The notes below the pieces were generated by a model. That model saw only the letters and a list, made by a program, of their open reading frames with translations, was not told the origin of the DNA and did no database searches. A stretch of DNA of 46,377 nt from NCBI GenBank assembly GCA_012522795.1, contig JAAYJT010000012.1, positions 1 to 46,377 on the forward strand. Direction: 5' to 3'. Position numbers and translations under genes: made by a program. This DNA comes from Bacteroidales bacterium. Lineage in GTDB: Bacteria; Bacteroidota; Bacteroidia; Bacteroidales; JAAYJT01. Shown here in pieces: positions 26,792 to 36,589 of the stretch (positions are counted from its first letter, which is position 1; each line of letters begins with the position of its first letter).

Positions 26792-29509
26792 ATGAATAAA
26801 AAGCTATTGTTTTTTCTTATGGCATTATTGCCATTTTATGTCATATACGCACAACCCCTATCATCTGATGACCAGCAACCTGGTTCAGTTACAGGAAGGG
26901 TGCTGGAATCTCAGATCCGTCAACCATTAACTTCAATTATTGTAAGTATTGAGGGGCGGCAGGTAATAACCGATCATGAAGGGAAATTCACAATCTCGGG
27001 TTTGAGGCTCGGTCCTGCTGAAATCGTATTCTCAGGAGCAGGGTTTATAACTAAAACGTTAGATATTGAAGTAAAAGCCCAAACCCGGCTTGATGATGTA
27101 TTTCTGATAGCGGATCTTACCGAAACTGAAAAAATCCCTGAAATCAATCTTGAAATGATTGATATGGACGACGATGCCAAGGCACAGAATATTACAGGCT
27201 TGCTTCATTCCACTGGCGATATTTTTCTTTCTTTTGCGTCTTATACTTTTGGTCAGGCATGGTTCCGAAACAGGGGGTATGATGCTGAGTTTACACCCAC
27301 CTATGTTGGGAACTCAATGATAAACGATGCTGAAACTGGTCGTACATTGTGGGCAATATGGGGCGGGCTTAACGATGCTACCCGTAACAGTGTTTCTACT
27401 AATGGTCTGGAGCCCACAAATTATTCCTTTGGAAGCATTGGCGGAGTTTCCAATATTATTACCCGTCCTTCACGCCAGCGTGTTCAAACTAAGTTTACCT
27501 ATTCAGTATCAAACAGAAGTTATACTCATCGTCTGATGTTCATTCATTCCACAGGTTTGATGAATAATAACTGGGCTGTAACAGTTAGTGGCTCAAGGCG
27601 TTGGGGTAACGAGGGATATATCAGGGGAACATTTTATGATGCATGGGCTTATTATCTGGGTCTTGAAAAAAAGTTTAACGATAAACACTCTCTTGAATTC
27701 ACTGCTTTTGCCGCACCTGTCAAACGAGGTATGCAGGGTGGCTCGGTACAGGAGATTTACGATCTGCTCGGAACCAACCATTACAGTCCAAACTGGGGAT
27801 TTCAAAACGGAGAAGTACGAAATTCAAGGGTTAGGACTATGAATCAACCGGTAATGATCCTGAACCATTACTGGAAATATAACAGTAATACCGATATTAC
27901 CACCACTGTGTCATACATGTTTGGCAAAACCGGGACAACTGCTTTAAACTGGTACAACTCAGCCGATCCCCGCCCGGATTACTACAGAAAGCTACCAAGC
28001 TGGTTTGCTGATACGATAGTGAAAAATGCAGTTACTGAAACATGGAGAACCACTAGCGCTGTTAGTCAGATCAACTGGGATGACTTGTATCAGGCTAATT
28101 ATCTTTCGCGTATGGAAGGCAAACAGGCACGGTATATCATTGAAGACCGTAGAAACGACATGTCGAATCTTAATCTGAATACTGTTATAAATCATCGGGT
28201 AAACGAAAATATTACCATCAACAGGGGTGTAGAGCTTTCAAGTTATACGGTAAGCTATTTTAAAACAATTGATGATCTGCTTGGTGGCGAATTCTGGGTT
28301 GATATTGACCAGTTTGCCGAGAGAGATTTTATTGGTAATGATACTATAATCCAAAACGACCTTGATAATCCAAACCGTATAGTTAAAGAAGGTGATATGT
28401 TTGGTTACGATTACAAACTAAGACAGCAGGTTGGGAAATTGTGGCTCAGTAGTGTGTTCTCATACCGTAAGATTGATTTCTTCGTTGCAGCACAGCTCTC
28501 TTCCACAACATTCTGGCGCGAAGGATTTATGCGTAACGGACGCCATCCTGAAAAATCGCTTGGAGAATCGCATAAATATAATTTTATTGATTATGCCTTA
28601 AAAGGTGGTGCTACATATAAATTCACCGGAAGGCTTTTCCTTGAAGGAAATATGGCATATATGACCCAGGCTCCGTTCATGCGTAATGCTTTTGTTTCAC
28701 CCCGAACCAGGCATGATGTTTCTCCAAAACTGGTGAGTGAAAAGATATTCAGTTCAGAAGCGAGCCTGCATTTCCGTGCTCCAATGGTAAAAGCCAGATT
28801 GACAGCCTATCATACGGAGTTTAAAGATCAGAATCAGATACTTAGTTTTTATCATGACGATTACCGTACTCTGGTCAATCATATTATGTATGGTATTAAT
28901 ACCACACATCAGGGTGTTGAGTTCGGAGGCGAAGCATACATGTTTTATGATCTGTGGTTACAGGCTGCCGTAAATATTGGTAATTACCGTTATACAAATC
29001 GCCCCCTGGCTACTATTGCCTTTGACAATGGGTCGCGTCCTGATACAACTGAACTTGCTTACCTCAGGAACTTTTTTATTTTCGGAACACCACAAACAGC
29101 GGCAGCACTTGGCATTAAATGGGTTGGTCCCGGATATCTTTTTGTTAATGCAAGTGTGAATTATTTTGATGATATTTATCTGAGCTTTAATCCAGAGCGC
29201 AGAAGTCAGGGTGCTATTGAAAATTTGGGAGAAGACGATCCAAGAATTGCAGAAATTACCCGTCAGGAAACGCTTTCCGGTGGTTATACTGTTGATGTTT
29301 CGGTGGGTAAATCATTCAGGATCAAGCGAAAATACTTTTTGCAGCTTAATCTCAGTGCCAATAATTTGCTAAACAATAAAAAAATTAGTACCGGAGGATA
29401 TGAACAATTAAGATTTGATTTTCAGGAAAAGGATGTTGATAAATTTCCTCCCCGCTATTTCTATATGATAGGAACTAACTATTTCCTTAACGTTGCTGTA
29501 AGATTTTAA
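26792..29509 (+). CDS. TonB-dependent outer-membrane receptor with carboxypeptidase-like N-domain
   Basis: A 905-residue outer-membrane active transporter. A signal peptide (about 1-20, ending IYAQ) precedes a carboxypeptidase-regulatory-like domain (about 32-110, GSVTGRVLESQIRQPLTS), as in most Bacteroidota receptors. The plug follows (about 125-240), with WFRNRGYDAE and SFGSIGGVSNIITRPSR. The remainder is a 22-strand-type barrel rich in aromatic and polar alternation, ending NYFLNVAVRF with the terminal Phe expected by the BAM machinery. No SusD gene is adjacent, so this is not a classic glycan locus. The next gene starts 40 bases downstream and is surely co-transcribed. Confidence 0.92.
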   Translation: MNKKLLFFLMALLPFYVIYAQPLSSDDQQPGSVTGRVLESQIRQPLTSIIVSIEGRQVITDHEGKFTISGLRLGPAEIVFSGAGFITKTLDIEVKAQTRLDDVFLIADLTETEKIPEINLEMIDMDDDAKAQNITGLLHSTGDIFLSFASYTFGQAWFRNRGYDAEFTPTYVGNSMINDAETGRTLWAIWGGLNDATRNSVSTNGLEPTNYSFGSIGGVSNIITRPSRQRVQTKFTYSVSNRSYTHRLMFIHSTGLMNNNWAVTVSGSRRWGNEGYIRGTFYDAWAYYLGLEKKFNDKHSLEFTAFAAPVKRGMQGGSVQEIYDLLGTNHYSPNWGFQNGEVRNSRVRTMNQPVMILNHYWKYNSNTDITTTVSYMFGKTGTTALNWYNSADPRPDYYRKLPSWFADTIVKNAVTETWRTTSAVSQINWDDLYQANYLSRMEGKQARYIIEDRRNDMSNLNLNTVINHRVNENITINRGVELSSYTVSYFKTIDDLLGGEFWVDIDQFAERDFIGNDTIIQNDLDNPNRIVKEGDMFGYDYKLRQQVGKLWLSSVFSYRKIDFFVAAQLSSTTFWREGFMRNGRHPEKSLGESHKYNFIDYALKGGATYKFTGRLFLEGNMAYMTQAPFMRNAFVSPRTRHDVSPKLVSEKIFSSEASLHFRAPMVKARLTAYHTEFKDQNQILSFYHDDYRTLVNHIMYGINTTHQGVEFGGEAYMFYDLWLQAAVNIGNYRYTNRPLATIAFDNGSRPDTTELAYLRNFFIFGTPQTAAALGIKWVGPGYLFVNASVNYFDDIYLSFNPERRSQGAIENLGEDDPRIAEITRQETLSGGYTVDVSVGKSFRIKRKYFLQLNLSANNLLNNKKISTGGYEQLRFDFQEKDVDKFPPRYFYMIGTNYFLNVAVRF

Positions 29510-29549
29510 CGAACAAATAATTAATAAATAATTCATAATAAGAAACACC

Positions 29550-31646
29550 ATGAAAAATATCCGGAAAATATTTATCGGACTTTTGCTGCTTGGAATTGCA
29601 ACATACTTTGCAGCTTGCGTAAAAGGCGATTTTGATGAACCGCCTGTTTATATCCCAAAAGTTGATTTTAATTCCAACATTACGATAGCTGCATTGAAAT
29701 CTTCCTATAAATCGTTAAAACAGATTGAAGAAGATATCATTATTCAGGGTATTGTTGTAGGGAATGATGAAAGCGGTAATTTGTTCAAAAAACTCATAAT
29801 TCAGGATAGTACTGCAGGTATTGAGCTGGCGCTGGACAAGACCAATCTTTACAATGAATTCAAGCTTGGACAGTGGGTTTTTGTCAAATGTAAGGGTATG
29901 TACATTGGCGATTACAATAAACTCATTCAGCTTGGGTATCTTTATGAAGGCTCAATAGGACGACTTCCGGAAGTATTTATGTCACAACATATTTTTCGCG
30001 ACAGCCTTCCCGGAAAAGTTCCTGAACCACAGTTAACTGAACTTACAGGTTTAAATACGTTTCTGGTAAGTCAGCTAGTGAAATTTGAGAACATCACCTT
30101 TGTTGATCCCGGAAAAGAATGGGCACCTCAGTCGGCAGATGCTACAAACCGTTCAATTGTTGGCACTACTATGGTAGTAAGGACCAGTAAATATGCTAAT
30201 TTTGCCAGTGAGCTGATCCCGGCAGGCAGCGGTACAGTTACCGGGATTTTAAGTATTTTTCAGAATACCTATCAGCTTACTATTCGCGATACCAGTGATT
30301 TAAAGAACTTTGGCGGCACAATTCCCCCACCTCCCACAGGTGGTGATGGTACAAAAAAACATCCATACACTGTGGCACAAGCTGTAGAAATGCAAGATGC
30401 AACACCGAATATAATTGGTTTTGTAAAAGGTTTTATTGTAGGATCGGTAAAATCAGGTGTAACAAGTATAACATCAGCCGATGATATTGATTTTTCGCCA
30501 CCTTTCACTTCAGCAACTAATGTGCTGATAGCTGATGAAGCCGGTGAAACCAATTTTATGAATTGTGTTGTTGTAAATCTTCCGGAAGGTACCAGCCTTC
30601 ATAGCGATGTTAACCTTCAGGATAATCCGGATAATAAGGGGAAATGGCTTAATGTAAAAGGTACCCTGAAATCTTATTTTGGTATTGCAGGCTTGCTTGA
30701 AAGTAATGGAGAAAGTGAAGATTTTGAGCTTGAAGATGGAGGAGACAGTGGCACTCAGAATAATCCTTATGATGTTCAATCTGCAATTGAAAAACAAAAC
30801 GCATATCCTTATGTAGTAGGTTGGGTGAAGGGTTATATTGTTGGTTCTGTTAAAAAAGATATAACTTCAATTTCCTCACCCGATGATATTCATTTTGCGC
30901 CACCTTTTACTTCTGCAACTAACGTGTTGATTGCTGATGATAAAAACGAAACCGATTATACGAAATGCGTAGTGGTTAATCTTCCAGCAGGAAAGCCTTT
31001 GCGTTCGGAAGTAAATCTTTTAGATCATCCTGATAACCTTGGTAAATGGCTGAAAGTAACAGGTACTCTCCGAACTTATTTTGGAATTGCAGGCTTGCGT
31101 GACAGTAATGGAGGAAGTGAAGATTTTGAGCTTGAAGATGGGGGAGGCAGTGGAGGAGAAGATTATTTGTTTGTTGAAGATTTTAAAGAAGACCTTGGAA
31201 CCTTTTCAACATATAGTGTTACTGGCGATCAAGTTTGGGAATGGGCAGATTTTGATAGCGGATGTGCTAAAATGACTGGTTTTGTTGATGGAACACATTA
31301 TGAGAATGAAGACTGGCTCATTTCTCCGCAGATATCTCTTAGCGGGCAAACAGGTGTTAAAATGAGCTTCCGCGAAGCAATTAATCATCTTACAGATTAT
31401 GATCACCTGAAGGTTCTAATTTCAACAGATTTTAGCGGATCGGGTAACCCAAATACTGCAACATGGAATGAGATAAGCGGTTTTACACGTGCAGCCGGTA
31501 ATAGCTGGACATTTTTTGAAACCAATGAAGTCAGCCTTGCAGCTTATGAAGGGCAAAACATATATATCGCATTTAAATATACTTGCTCAAGCAGTGCTTC
31601 GTCAACATGGGAAGTTGGTAAAATGATGCTTAGCGCAAACAGATAG
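29550..31646 (+). CDS. DUF5689-type OB-fold lipoprotein with a duplicated domain
   Basis: A 698-residue outer-membrane lipoprotein (signal MKNIRKIFIGLLLLGIATY, lipobox YFAAC, C23), followed by acidic residues that may direct surface exposure. Residues about 38-235 match the DUF5689 pattern (ITIAALKSSYKS, IIIQGIVVGNDESGN). Two tandem OB-fold-like repeats, DUF6359-like, begin near 270 and 404 with 134-residue spacing; both read VGxVKGxIVGSVK, PPFTSATNVLIAD and VVNLP. The C-terminal part (about 539-698) is a MAM-like choice-of-anchor domain (EDFKEDLGTF, DWLISPQISL). By family knowledge such proteins pair with TonB receptors and EEP enzymes. OB-folds suggest binding of single-stranded nucleic acid or oligosaccharide; which one is inference. 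Confidence 0.88.
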   Translation: MKNIRKIFIGLLLLGIATYFAACVKGDFDEPPVYIPKVDFNSNITIAALKSSYKSLKQIEEDIIIQGIVVGNDESGNLFKKLIIQDSTAGIELALDKTNLYNEFKLGQWVFVKCKGMYIGDYNKLIQLGYLYEGSIGRLPEVFMSQHIFRDSLPGKVPEPQLTELTGLNTFLVSQLVKFENITFVDPGKEWAPQSADATNRSIVGTTMVVRTSKYANFASELIPAGSGTVTGILSIFQNTYQLTIRDTSDLKNFGGTIPPPPTGGDGTKKHPYTVAQAVEMQDATPNIIGFVKGFIVGSVKSGVTSITSADDIDFSPPFTSATNVLIADEAGETNFMNCVVVNLPEGTSLHSDVNLQDNPDNKGKWLNVKGTLKSYFGIAGLLESNGESEDFELEDGGDSGTQNNPYDVQSAIEKQNAYPYVVGWVKGYIVGSVKKDITSISSPDDIHFAPPFTSATNVLIADDKNETDYTKCVVVNLPAGKPLRSEVNLLDHPDNLGKWLKVTGTLRTYFGIAGLRDSNGGSEDFELEDGGGSGGEDYLFVEDFKEDLGTFSTYSVTGDQVWEWADFDSGCAKMTGFVDGTHYENEDWLISPQISLSGQTGVKMSFREAINHLTDYDHLKVLISTDFSGSGNPNTATWNEISGFTRAAGNSWTFFETNEVSLAAYEGQNIYIAFKYTCSSSASSTWEVGKMMLSANR

Positions 31647-31664
31647 TAAGGTATTAAGGAAATG

Positions 31665-31705
31665 AAAAACAGCCATCAGAAGCAAGCGGACTGATGGCTG
31701 TTTTT
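31665..31705. terminator. Bidirectional terminator between the receptor operon and gpmA
   Basis: A perfect 15-bp stem (AAAAACAGCCATCAG at 31665-31679 with CTGATGGCTGTTTTT at 31691-31705) and 11-base loop. A run on the left and T run on the right let it work for both convergent operons. Confidence 0.93.
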
Positions 31706-31733
31706 GTATCAGGATAAAGATCCCTGATTTTGA

Positions 31734-32480
31734 TTATTTCTTTTTAGCCTGAGCAGCTATAGCATCCATAAGTTTTTTCAGTGTTTCAGGATCAGCTAAA
31801 AACTCATCTTTCACAAGGTTCATATTTTCGTCAAACTCAAAGACATAGGGAATGCCTGTTGGAATGTTCATTTCCAGAATATCCTGATCACTGATGTTTT
31901 TCAGTACTTTAACTACTCCCCTCAGGCTGTTTCCATGAGCTACAACCAATACCTCATTATGTTTTATCAGAGCTGGCCTTATTTCGTTTTCCCAAAATGG
32001 AAGCATACGCTCAATAGTATTTTTGAGGGCTTCAGTGCCTGGAATTTCTTCAGGTTTAAGGTCTTTATAGCGTGGGTCATATTTCGGATGCCTTGGATCG
32101 TTTTCATCAAGTGCAGTTGGAGGAATATCGTAACTACGGCGCCAAAGAAATACCTGTTCATCCCCGTATTTCTCGGCAGTTTCTACTTTATTCAAACCCT
32201 GTAACATTCCATAATGTTTTTCATTCAGCCTCCATGTACGGTGAACCGGTATCCACATCAAATCCATATCATCAAGGATTACCCAGAGTGTACGTATAGC
32301 ACGTTTTAGCACTGAGGTGTAGGCTACTCTGAACTGAAACCCCAGTTCTTTCAATTTTTTACCGGCTTCATGAGCTTCTTCAATTCCTCTTGGAGTAAGA
32401 TCAACATCAGTCCAACCTGTGAAACGGTTCTCTTTATTCCACAAACTTTCACCATGTCTGATCAGAACTAATTTTTTCAT
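31734..32480 (-). CDS. gpmA: 2,3-bisphosphoglycerate-dependent phosphoglycerate mutase
   Basis: This glycolytic enzyme interconverts 3- and 2-phosphoglycerate through a phosphohistidine. The 248-residue length is standard. The phosphorylated histidine is H9 in [20 protein letters not shown], and the second catalytic histidine is in [11 protein letters not shown] near 183. [13 protein letters not shown] and the [16 protein letters not shown] substrate loop are intact. The C-terminal tail ends in a run of lysines and alanines. It converges with the receptor operon across a shared terminator and is divergent from a polysaccharide deacetylase. Confidence 0.97.
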   Translation of the reverse strand: MKKLVLIRHGESLWNKENRFTGWTDVDLTPRGIEEAHEAGKKLKELGFQFRVAYTSVLKRAIRTLWVILDDMDLMWIPVHRTWRLNEKHYGMLQGLNKVETAEKYGDEQVFLWRRSYDIPPTALDENDPRHPKYDPRYKDLKPEEIPGTEALKNTIERMLPFWENEIRPALIKHNEVLVVAHGNSLRGVVKVLKNISDQDILEMNIPTGIPYVFEFDENMNLVKDEFLADPETLKKLMDAIAAQAKKK

Positions 32481-32590
32481 GTTGATTAAGTTTTATAATT
32501 ATTTTAGCAATTTATTAGCTGATTTATTTTTTAAGAGTGCGAAATTAGTCATTTTGTCCGTTTGATGTTAAAAATCAAAATTACTTTTCA

Positions 32591-33202
32591 ATGTATTTCA
32601 GCGGTGCTCCCGGATTATTAAAGTTATTCATGCCATCAGGTTTGGTATGGCAGATCCCGACAAAAGACAAGAGCCTTTATCTCACTTTTGACGATGGTCC
32701 TGTGCCCGGCGTAACTGAGGAGGTTTTATCGGTATTAAAGGATTTTGATGCAAAAGCTACTTTTTTCTGTGTAGGTGATAATGTACAGAAATATCCGGAA
32801 ATATACAAAAAAATCCTGGAAGCCGGTCATTCAACAGGAAATCATACATTTCATCATTTAAATGGCTGGAAAACTTCTGATGAAGAATATTTCGAAGATG
32901 TAAAGCAATGTGCGGAGCTTGTTGATTCAAAGCTGTTTCGCCCTCCGTATGGTCGTATTACCCGAAGTCAGGCAGGATATTTATCAAAAAAATACAAAAT
33001 CATAATGTGGTCAGCATTGGGTGGTGATTTTGACCCGAAAGTCAGTGCAGAAAAATGCATTGAAAATATTTTAAAATCAGCCCGTGAGGGTTCAATCATC
33101 GTGTTGCATGATAATCAAAAATCAGCTCAAACAATGTTGAGGGTCTTGCCACAGGTTTTAAAATACTACAGCGATAAAGGATTTCAGTTCCTGCCTTTGT
33201 GA
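32591..33202 (+). CDS. Polysaccharide deacetylase (NodB-fold, carbohydrate esterase 4)
   Basis: A metal-dependent N-deacetylase of peptidoglycan or chitin-like sugars, 203 residues, about the size of a bare NodB domain. The metal triad is D35 in LTFDDGP with H85 and H89 in GNHTFHH. R-P-P-Y-G near 117 and the LHDN motif near 172 complete the active site. There is no signal peptide, although the first 20 residues are hydrophobic, so location is uncertain. It ends 22 bases before the convergent priA stop. Substrate cannot be told from sequence. Confidence 0.92.
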   Translation: MYFSGAPGLLKLFMPSGLVWQIPTKDKSLYLTFDDGPVPGVTEEVLSVLKDFDAKATFFCVGDNVQKYPEIYKKILEAGHSTGNHTFHHLNGWKTSDEEYFEDVKQCAELVDSKLFRPPYGRITRSQAGYLSKKYKIIMWSALGGDFDPKVSAEKCIENILKSAREGSIIVLHDNQKSAQTMLRVLPQVLKYYSDKGFQFLPL

Positions 33203-33224
33203 TCCCATTAATATAGCTGATCTT

Positions 33225-35726
33225 CTACATCGGGTCAACATCAGTAATTACCCTGATTTGCTTATTTGATGTGGTTCTCATGAAGTCTTTAATTATTTCT
33301 GAGATGTGTTCTTTGTTTCGTGCAAGATTTTTATCACGACTTAATTTTATAAGGATTTCTTTAATAAAATAATTTTTGATCCTCGAAACCACCGGATATT
33401 CAGGACCAAGTACCTGCTTTGGGAAGACTTTTTTAAGTTTTCCGGCAAGTTCATAAGCAGCAAGGTTTAATGGTTCAGGCTCTTTATGTTTTAACGAAAT
33501 TTTCAAAAGACGGCTAAACGGCGGATAATTGAATATTTGCCTTTCCGCTATCTGGTGCCGGTACATACCTTCATAATTGTTCTCAATTACAAAATTAATA
33601 ACCGGATGTTTGGGATTACGGGTTTGAATTATCACTTTACCCTGTTTGTTTTTTCGTCCTGCGCGCCCGCTTACCTGCGCCATAAGCTGATAACTACGCT
33701 CAAATGAACGGAAATCCGGGAAACTTATCATGTTATCGGCACTTAAAATACCGACAAGGCTGACATTATCAAAATCAAGTCCTTTACTTACCATTTGAGT
33801 ACCAGTGAGAACATCAGTTTTACCGATTTCAAAATCAGTGATTATTCTTTGGTGTGCAAATTTGCTGCGGGTGGTATCAATATCCATCCTTGCAATACGG
33901 ATATCAGGATATATCAGGGATAACTCCTCTTCAATTTTTTCAGTTCCAAACCCAATGAGGTTCAGCTCTTTATTGTGACATTTCGGGCAATGCGGCGGTA
34001 TTGGCTCCTTATATCCGCAATAATGGCATCGCAGATGATTTTCTTTTTTATGGTAAATAAGTGTTACATCGCAATGGCGACATTGAGGCATATAATGGCA
34101 TAAATTACATTCCAGCCTAAGAGCAAATCCACGCCGGTTCTGAAAAAGAATAACCTGTTCGTTGCGCTCCAGAGCTTTTTCAAGTTCATTTATCAACGCA
34201 GGTGTAAAATGGCTTTTCATCTGTTTCAGACGTGTAGCTTCTTTAAGATTTACAACAGAGATCTCAGGCAACATCATGTTTCCATAGCGTTTTTCAAGCG
34301 ATACCAGCACGTACTTTCCTGTTTTTGCGTTAAAATAGCTTTCAATGGCAGGTGTTGCCGAGCCTAATAAAACCTTTGCATTATGTTGTTTTGCCAGATA
34401 AATGGCAGCATCGCGTGCATTATAGCGGGGGCTTGGATCATATTGCTTGTATGAAGTATCATGTTCCTCATCAATAATTATCAAACCCAGTTTGCTGAAA
34501 GGCAGGAATATGGCAGAGCGTGCGCCAAGTATGACACTATGGGAAACAGCCTGCCCGCCAGCAGCAGCCTGCCACGAAGCTACTTTATTCCATACTTCTG
34601 CTCTTTCGGATTCACCAAATCGTGAATGATAAACACCAGCAACATCACCGAAAAATTTTCGCAAGCGCGAAATTATCTGAGTTGTAAGTGCGATTTCCGG
34701 CAACAGATAAAGAACCTGAAATCCGGCTTTGAGTGTTTCTTCAATAAGTTTAATATAAATTTCGGTTTTCCCGCTTGAGGTTATACCATGCAGAAGCACA
34801 GGTTTTTGATTTGTGAAATGTTCCCTGATCTTTGTAAATGCCTCCTGCTGATGTTCAGTAAGTTCTATATCAGAAACTGACTGCACAGCTTCATGTTTAT
34901 CCAGCCTTGATACATTTTGTTCTGTTACTTCAAGCAGTCCTTTTTCAACCAATGAACGCAAAGCTCCATCAGCGCTTTTAATTTCAGAAATCAATAACGA
35001 TTTTGGAATACCATTTTCGGGATGGTTTCTCAGATCAAGATAATGTAACAGATTGATTAATATTTCATACTGGCGTGGAGCGCGTCTTTCAAGGTATTCT
35101 ATTATTGCCGCAAGTGCATTTTCGTCATCGCGGTATATCTGAGCCAGATTATAGAATTTCTCGGTTTTTGAAGTATAACGTTGTATCATGTCTTCGTAAA
35201 TCCTGACAGCTTTTTTTTCAATCAGAGAATTGATCAATGGGATAACCCGTTGCTGTTCTGTGATTTGAGAAACATCTGAAATGCTGAGCTCTTTTTGTTG
35301 TTCAAGTACTGTAATTACATTGTATTCACGCTCGTTAAACCTGCTGTAATCACGATCAAAATCAGGATCAAGGCTTATGCGACTTTCGCTGCTGAGCTTC
35401 AATGCCGGTGGAAGTGCCGCATTCATCACTTCTCCCATCGAACACATATAGTATTCTGATAACCATTCCCAGAACACAAACTGCCTGATGTTAACAATAG
35501 GTAGCATATCCATCTGAACCAGTATCTCTTTAACGGATAACCCCGGATTTGTTTCATGAATACTGTGAACCAGAGCAGTGTATAACTTTTTTCTCCCAAA
35601 CTGTACCACTACTCTTACACCGGCAATTAGGGTTGATTCCATTTCAGGAGGAATTGCATAAGTGAAAAATCCCGGAATTGGTAAAGGAAGTAAAACGTTG
35701 GCATATTTGCCCGGAAGTAATGACAT
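33225..35726 (-). CDS. priA: Primosomal protein N' (replication restart helicase PriA)
   Basis: PriA recognises stalled or collapsed forks and reloads the replicative helicase. The 833-residue chain has the N-terminal 3'-OH-binding domain (about 1-105), a winged-helix region, then SF2 motifs: Walker A GITSSGKTEIY, DEEH, GSATPAIES, and the motif V/VI region TQMVSKGLDFDNV and QVSGRAGRKNKQG. Eight zinc-binding cysteines sit between (CNLCHYMPQCRHC, CHYCGY, CPKC). The C-terminal domain (PEYPVVSRIKNYF) ends the protein. It is monocistronic, divergent from gldD and convergent with the deacetylase gene. Confidence 0.96.
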   Translation of the reverse strand: MSLLPGKYANVLLPLPIPGFFTYAIPPEMESTLIAGVRVVVQFGRKKLYTALVHSIHETNPGLSVKEILVQMDMLPIVNIRQFVFWEWLSEYYMCSMGEVMNAALPPALKLSSESRISLDPDFDRDYSRFNEREYNVITVLEQQKELSISDVSQITEQQRVIPLINSLIEKKAVRIYEDMIQRYTSKTEKFYNLAQIYRDDENALAAIIEYLERRAPRQYEILINLLHYLDLRNHPENGIPKSLLISEIKSADGALRSLVEKGLLEVTEQNVSRLDKHEAVQSVSDIELTEHQQEAFTKIREHFTNQKPVLLHGITSSGKTEIYIKLIEETLKAGFQVLYLLPEIALTTQIISRLRKFFGDVAGVYHSRFGESERAEVWNKVASWQAAAGGQAVSHSVILGARSAIFLPFSKLGLIIIDEEHDTSYKQYDPSPRYNARDAAIYLAKQHNAKVLLGSATPAIESYFNAKTGKYVLVSLEKRYGNMMLPEISVVNLKEATRLKQMKSHFTPALINELEKALERNEQVILFQNRRGFALRLECNLCHYMPQCRHCDVTLIYHKKENHLRCHYCGYKEPIPPHCPKCHNKELNLIGFGTEKIEEELSLIYPDIRIARMDIDTTRSKFAHQRIITDFEIGKTDVLTGTQMVSKGLDFDNVSLVGILSADNMISFPDFRSFERSYQLMAQVSGRAGRKNKQGKVIIQTRNPKHPVINFVIENNYEGMYRHQIAERQIFNYPPFSRLLKISLKHKEPEPLNLAAYELAGKLKKVFPKQVLGPEYPVVSRIKNYFIKEILIKLSRDKNLARNKEHISEIIKDFMRTTSNKQIRVITDVDPM

Positions 35727-35932
35727 AGTTGGTGAAAATGCGATTTTATATTCCTAACGACTAATCTTGTCAGGTAAGAGTTTTACCGGATTCAAAATTA
35801 AGCCAAAAATTCAATAGAATGCGATTTTAAAATAAAATACTGAAAATCGGGTTTATTGATATTGATTCATGTTTTGTTGGACCAGCAGTTGAATTTTAAT
35901 CAATGATGGTTTTGGAATAATTTCATATTTGT

Positions 35933-36520
35933 ATGATAATGAGTAAAATACTAAAGATATTACATGTTTTGTTTTTTGTGAGTTTTATTCTGGTATCCTG
36001 TCAGGAGGCTCCTGTTCCAAAACCCCGTGCATTCTTCAGAATAGCACTTCCTGAAAAACATTACATAAAATTTGATTCTCCTTTTCCATATTCTTTTCAA
36101 TATCCTGAATATGCTCTGGTTCGCCTGAATCCTTCTTCGCTGTCAGAACCATATTGGATGAATATTGATATTCTCCGTTTCAATGCTAATATTCATCTTA
36201 GCTATAAAAAAATTGACAATAATCTTTCATCTTACCTTGATGATTCACATAAGCTGCTAACAAAGCAAATTTCAAAGGCTACGGGTATTCGCGAGGATAT
36301 GATTATAAATACTGACGCCAAAGTTTACGGAACTATCTATAATGTAAAAGGTTCGGGGGTAGCGTCGCCATGTCAGTTTTTTGTTACTGACAGTACCCGG
36401 CATTTTTTAAGAGGGGCTTTATATTTCAATGTTATTCCAAATAACGATTCCCTGGCTCCGGTAATTGATTTTCTAAAAGAAGATATTCAGTATTTACTTT
36501 CAACCCTTACCTGGAACTAA
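35933..36520 (+). CDS. gldD: Gliding motility-associated lipoprotein GldD
   Basis: A 195-residue lipoprotein with signal MSKILKILHVLFFVSFIL and lipobox ILVSC (C23). Family landmarks are KPRAFFRIALPEKHY near 29, SFQYPEYALV, the NANIHLSYK stretch, and ASPCQFFVTDSTRHFLRGALYFN near 150. In Flavobacteria GldD is required for gliding and works with the type IX secretion/gliding apparatus; many non-gliding Bacteroidota also keep it. It usually sits beside gldE, ssb and mutY, but here it stands alone between priA and a flavoprotein gene. Its presence fits the T9SS cargo at the left end. The start could also be the ATG six bases downstream. Confidence 0.92.
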   Translation: MIMSKILKILHVLFFVSFILVSCQEAPVPKPRAFFRIALPEKHYIKFDSPFPYSFQYPEYALVRLNPSSLSEPYWMNIDILRFNANIHLSYKKIDNNLSSYLDDSHKLLTKQISKATGIREDMIINTDAKVYGTIYNVKGSGVASPCQFFVTDSTRHFLRGALYFNVIPNNDSLAPVIDFLKEDIQYLLSTLTWN

Positions 36521-36589
36521 TGCTATGTTATTGATATTCAGGATTTAGGGCTATGAGACTAATGATCTGATAAAATCAGGATTTTTAGT

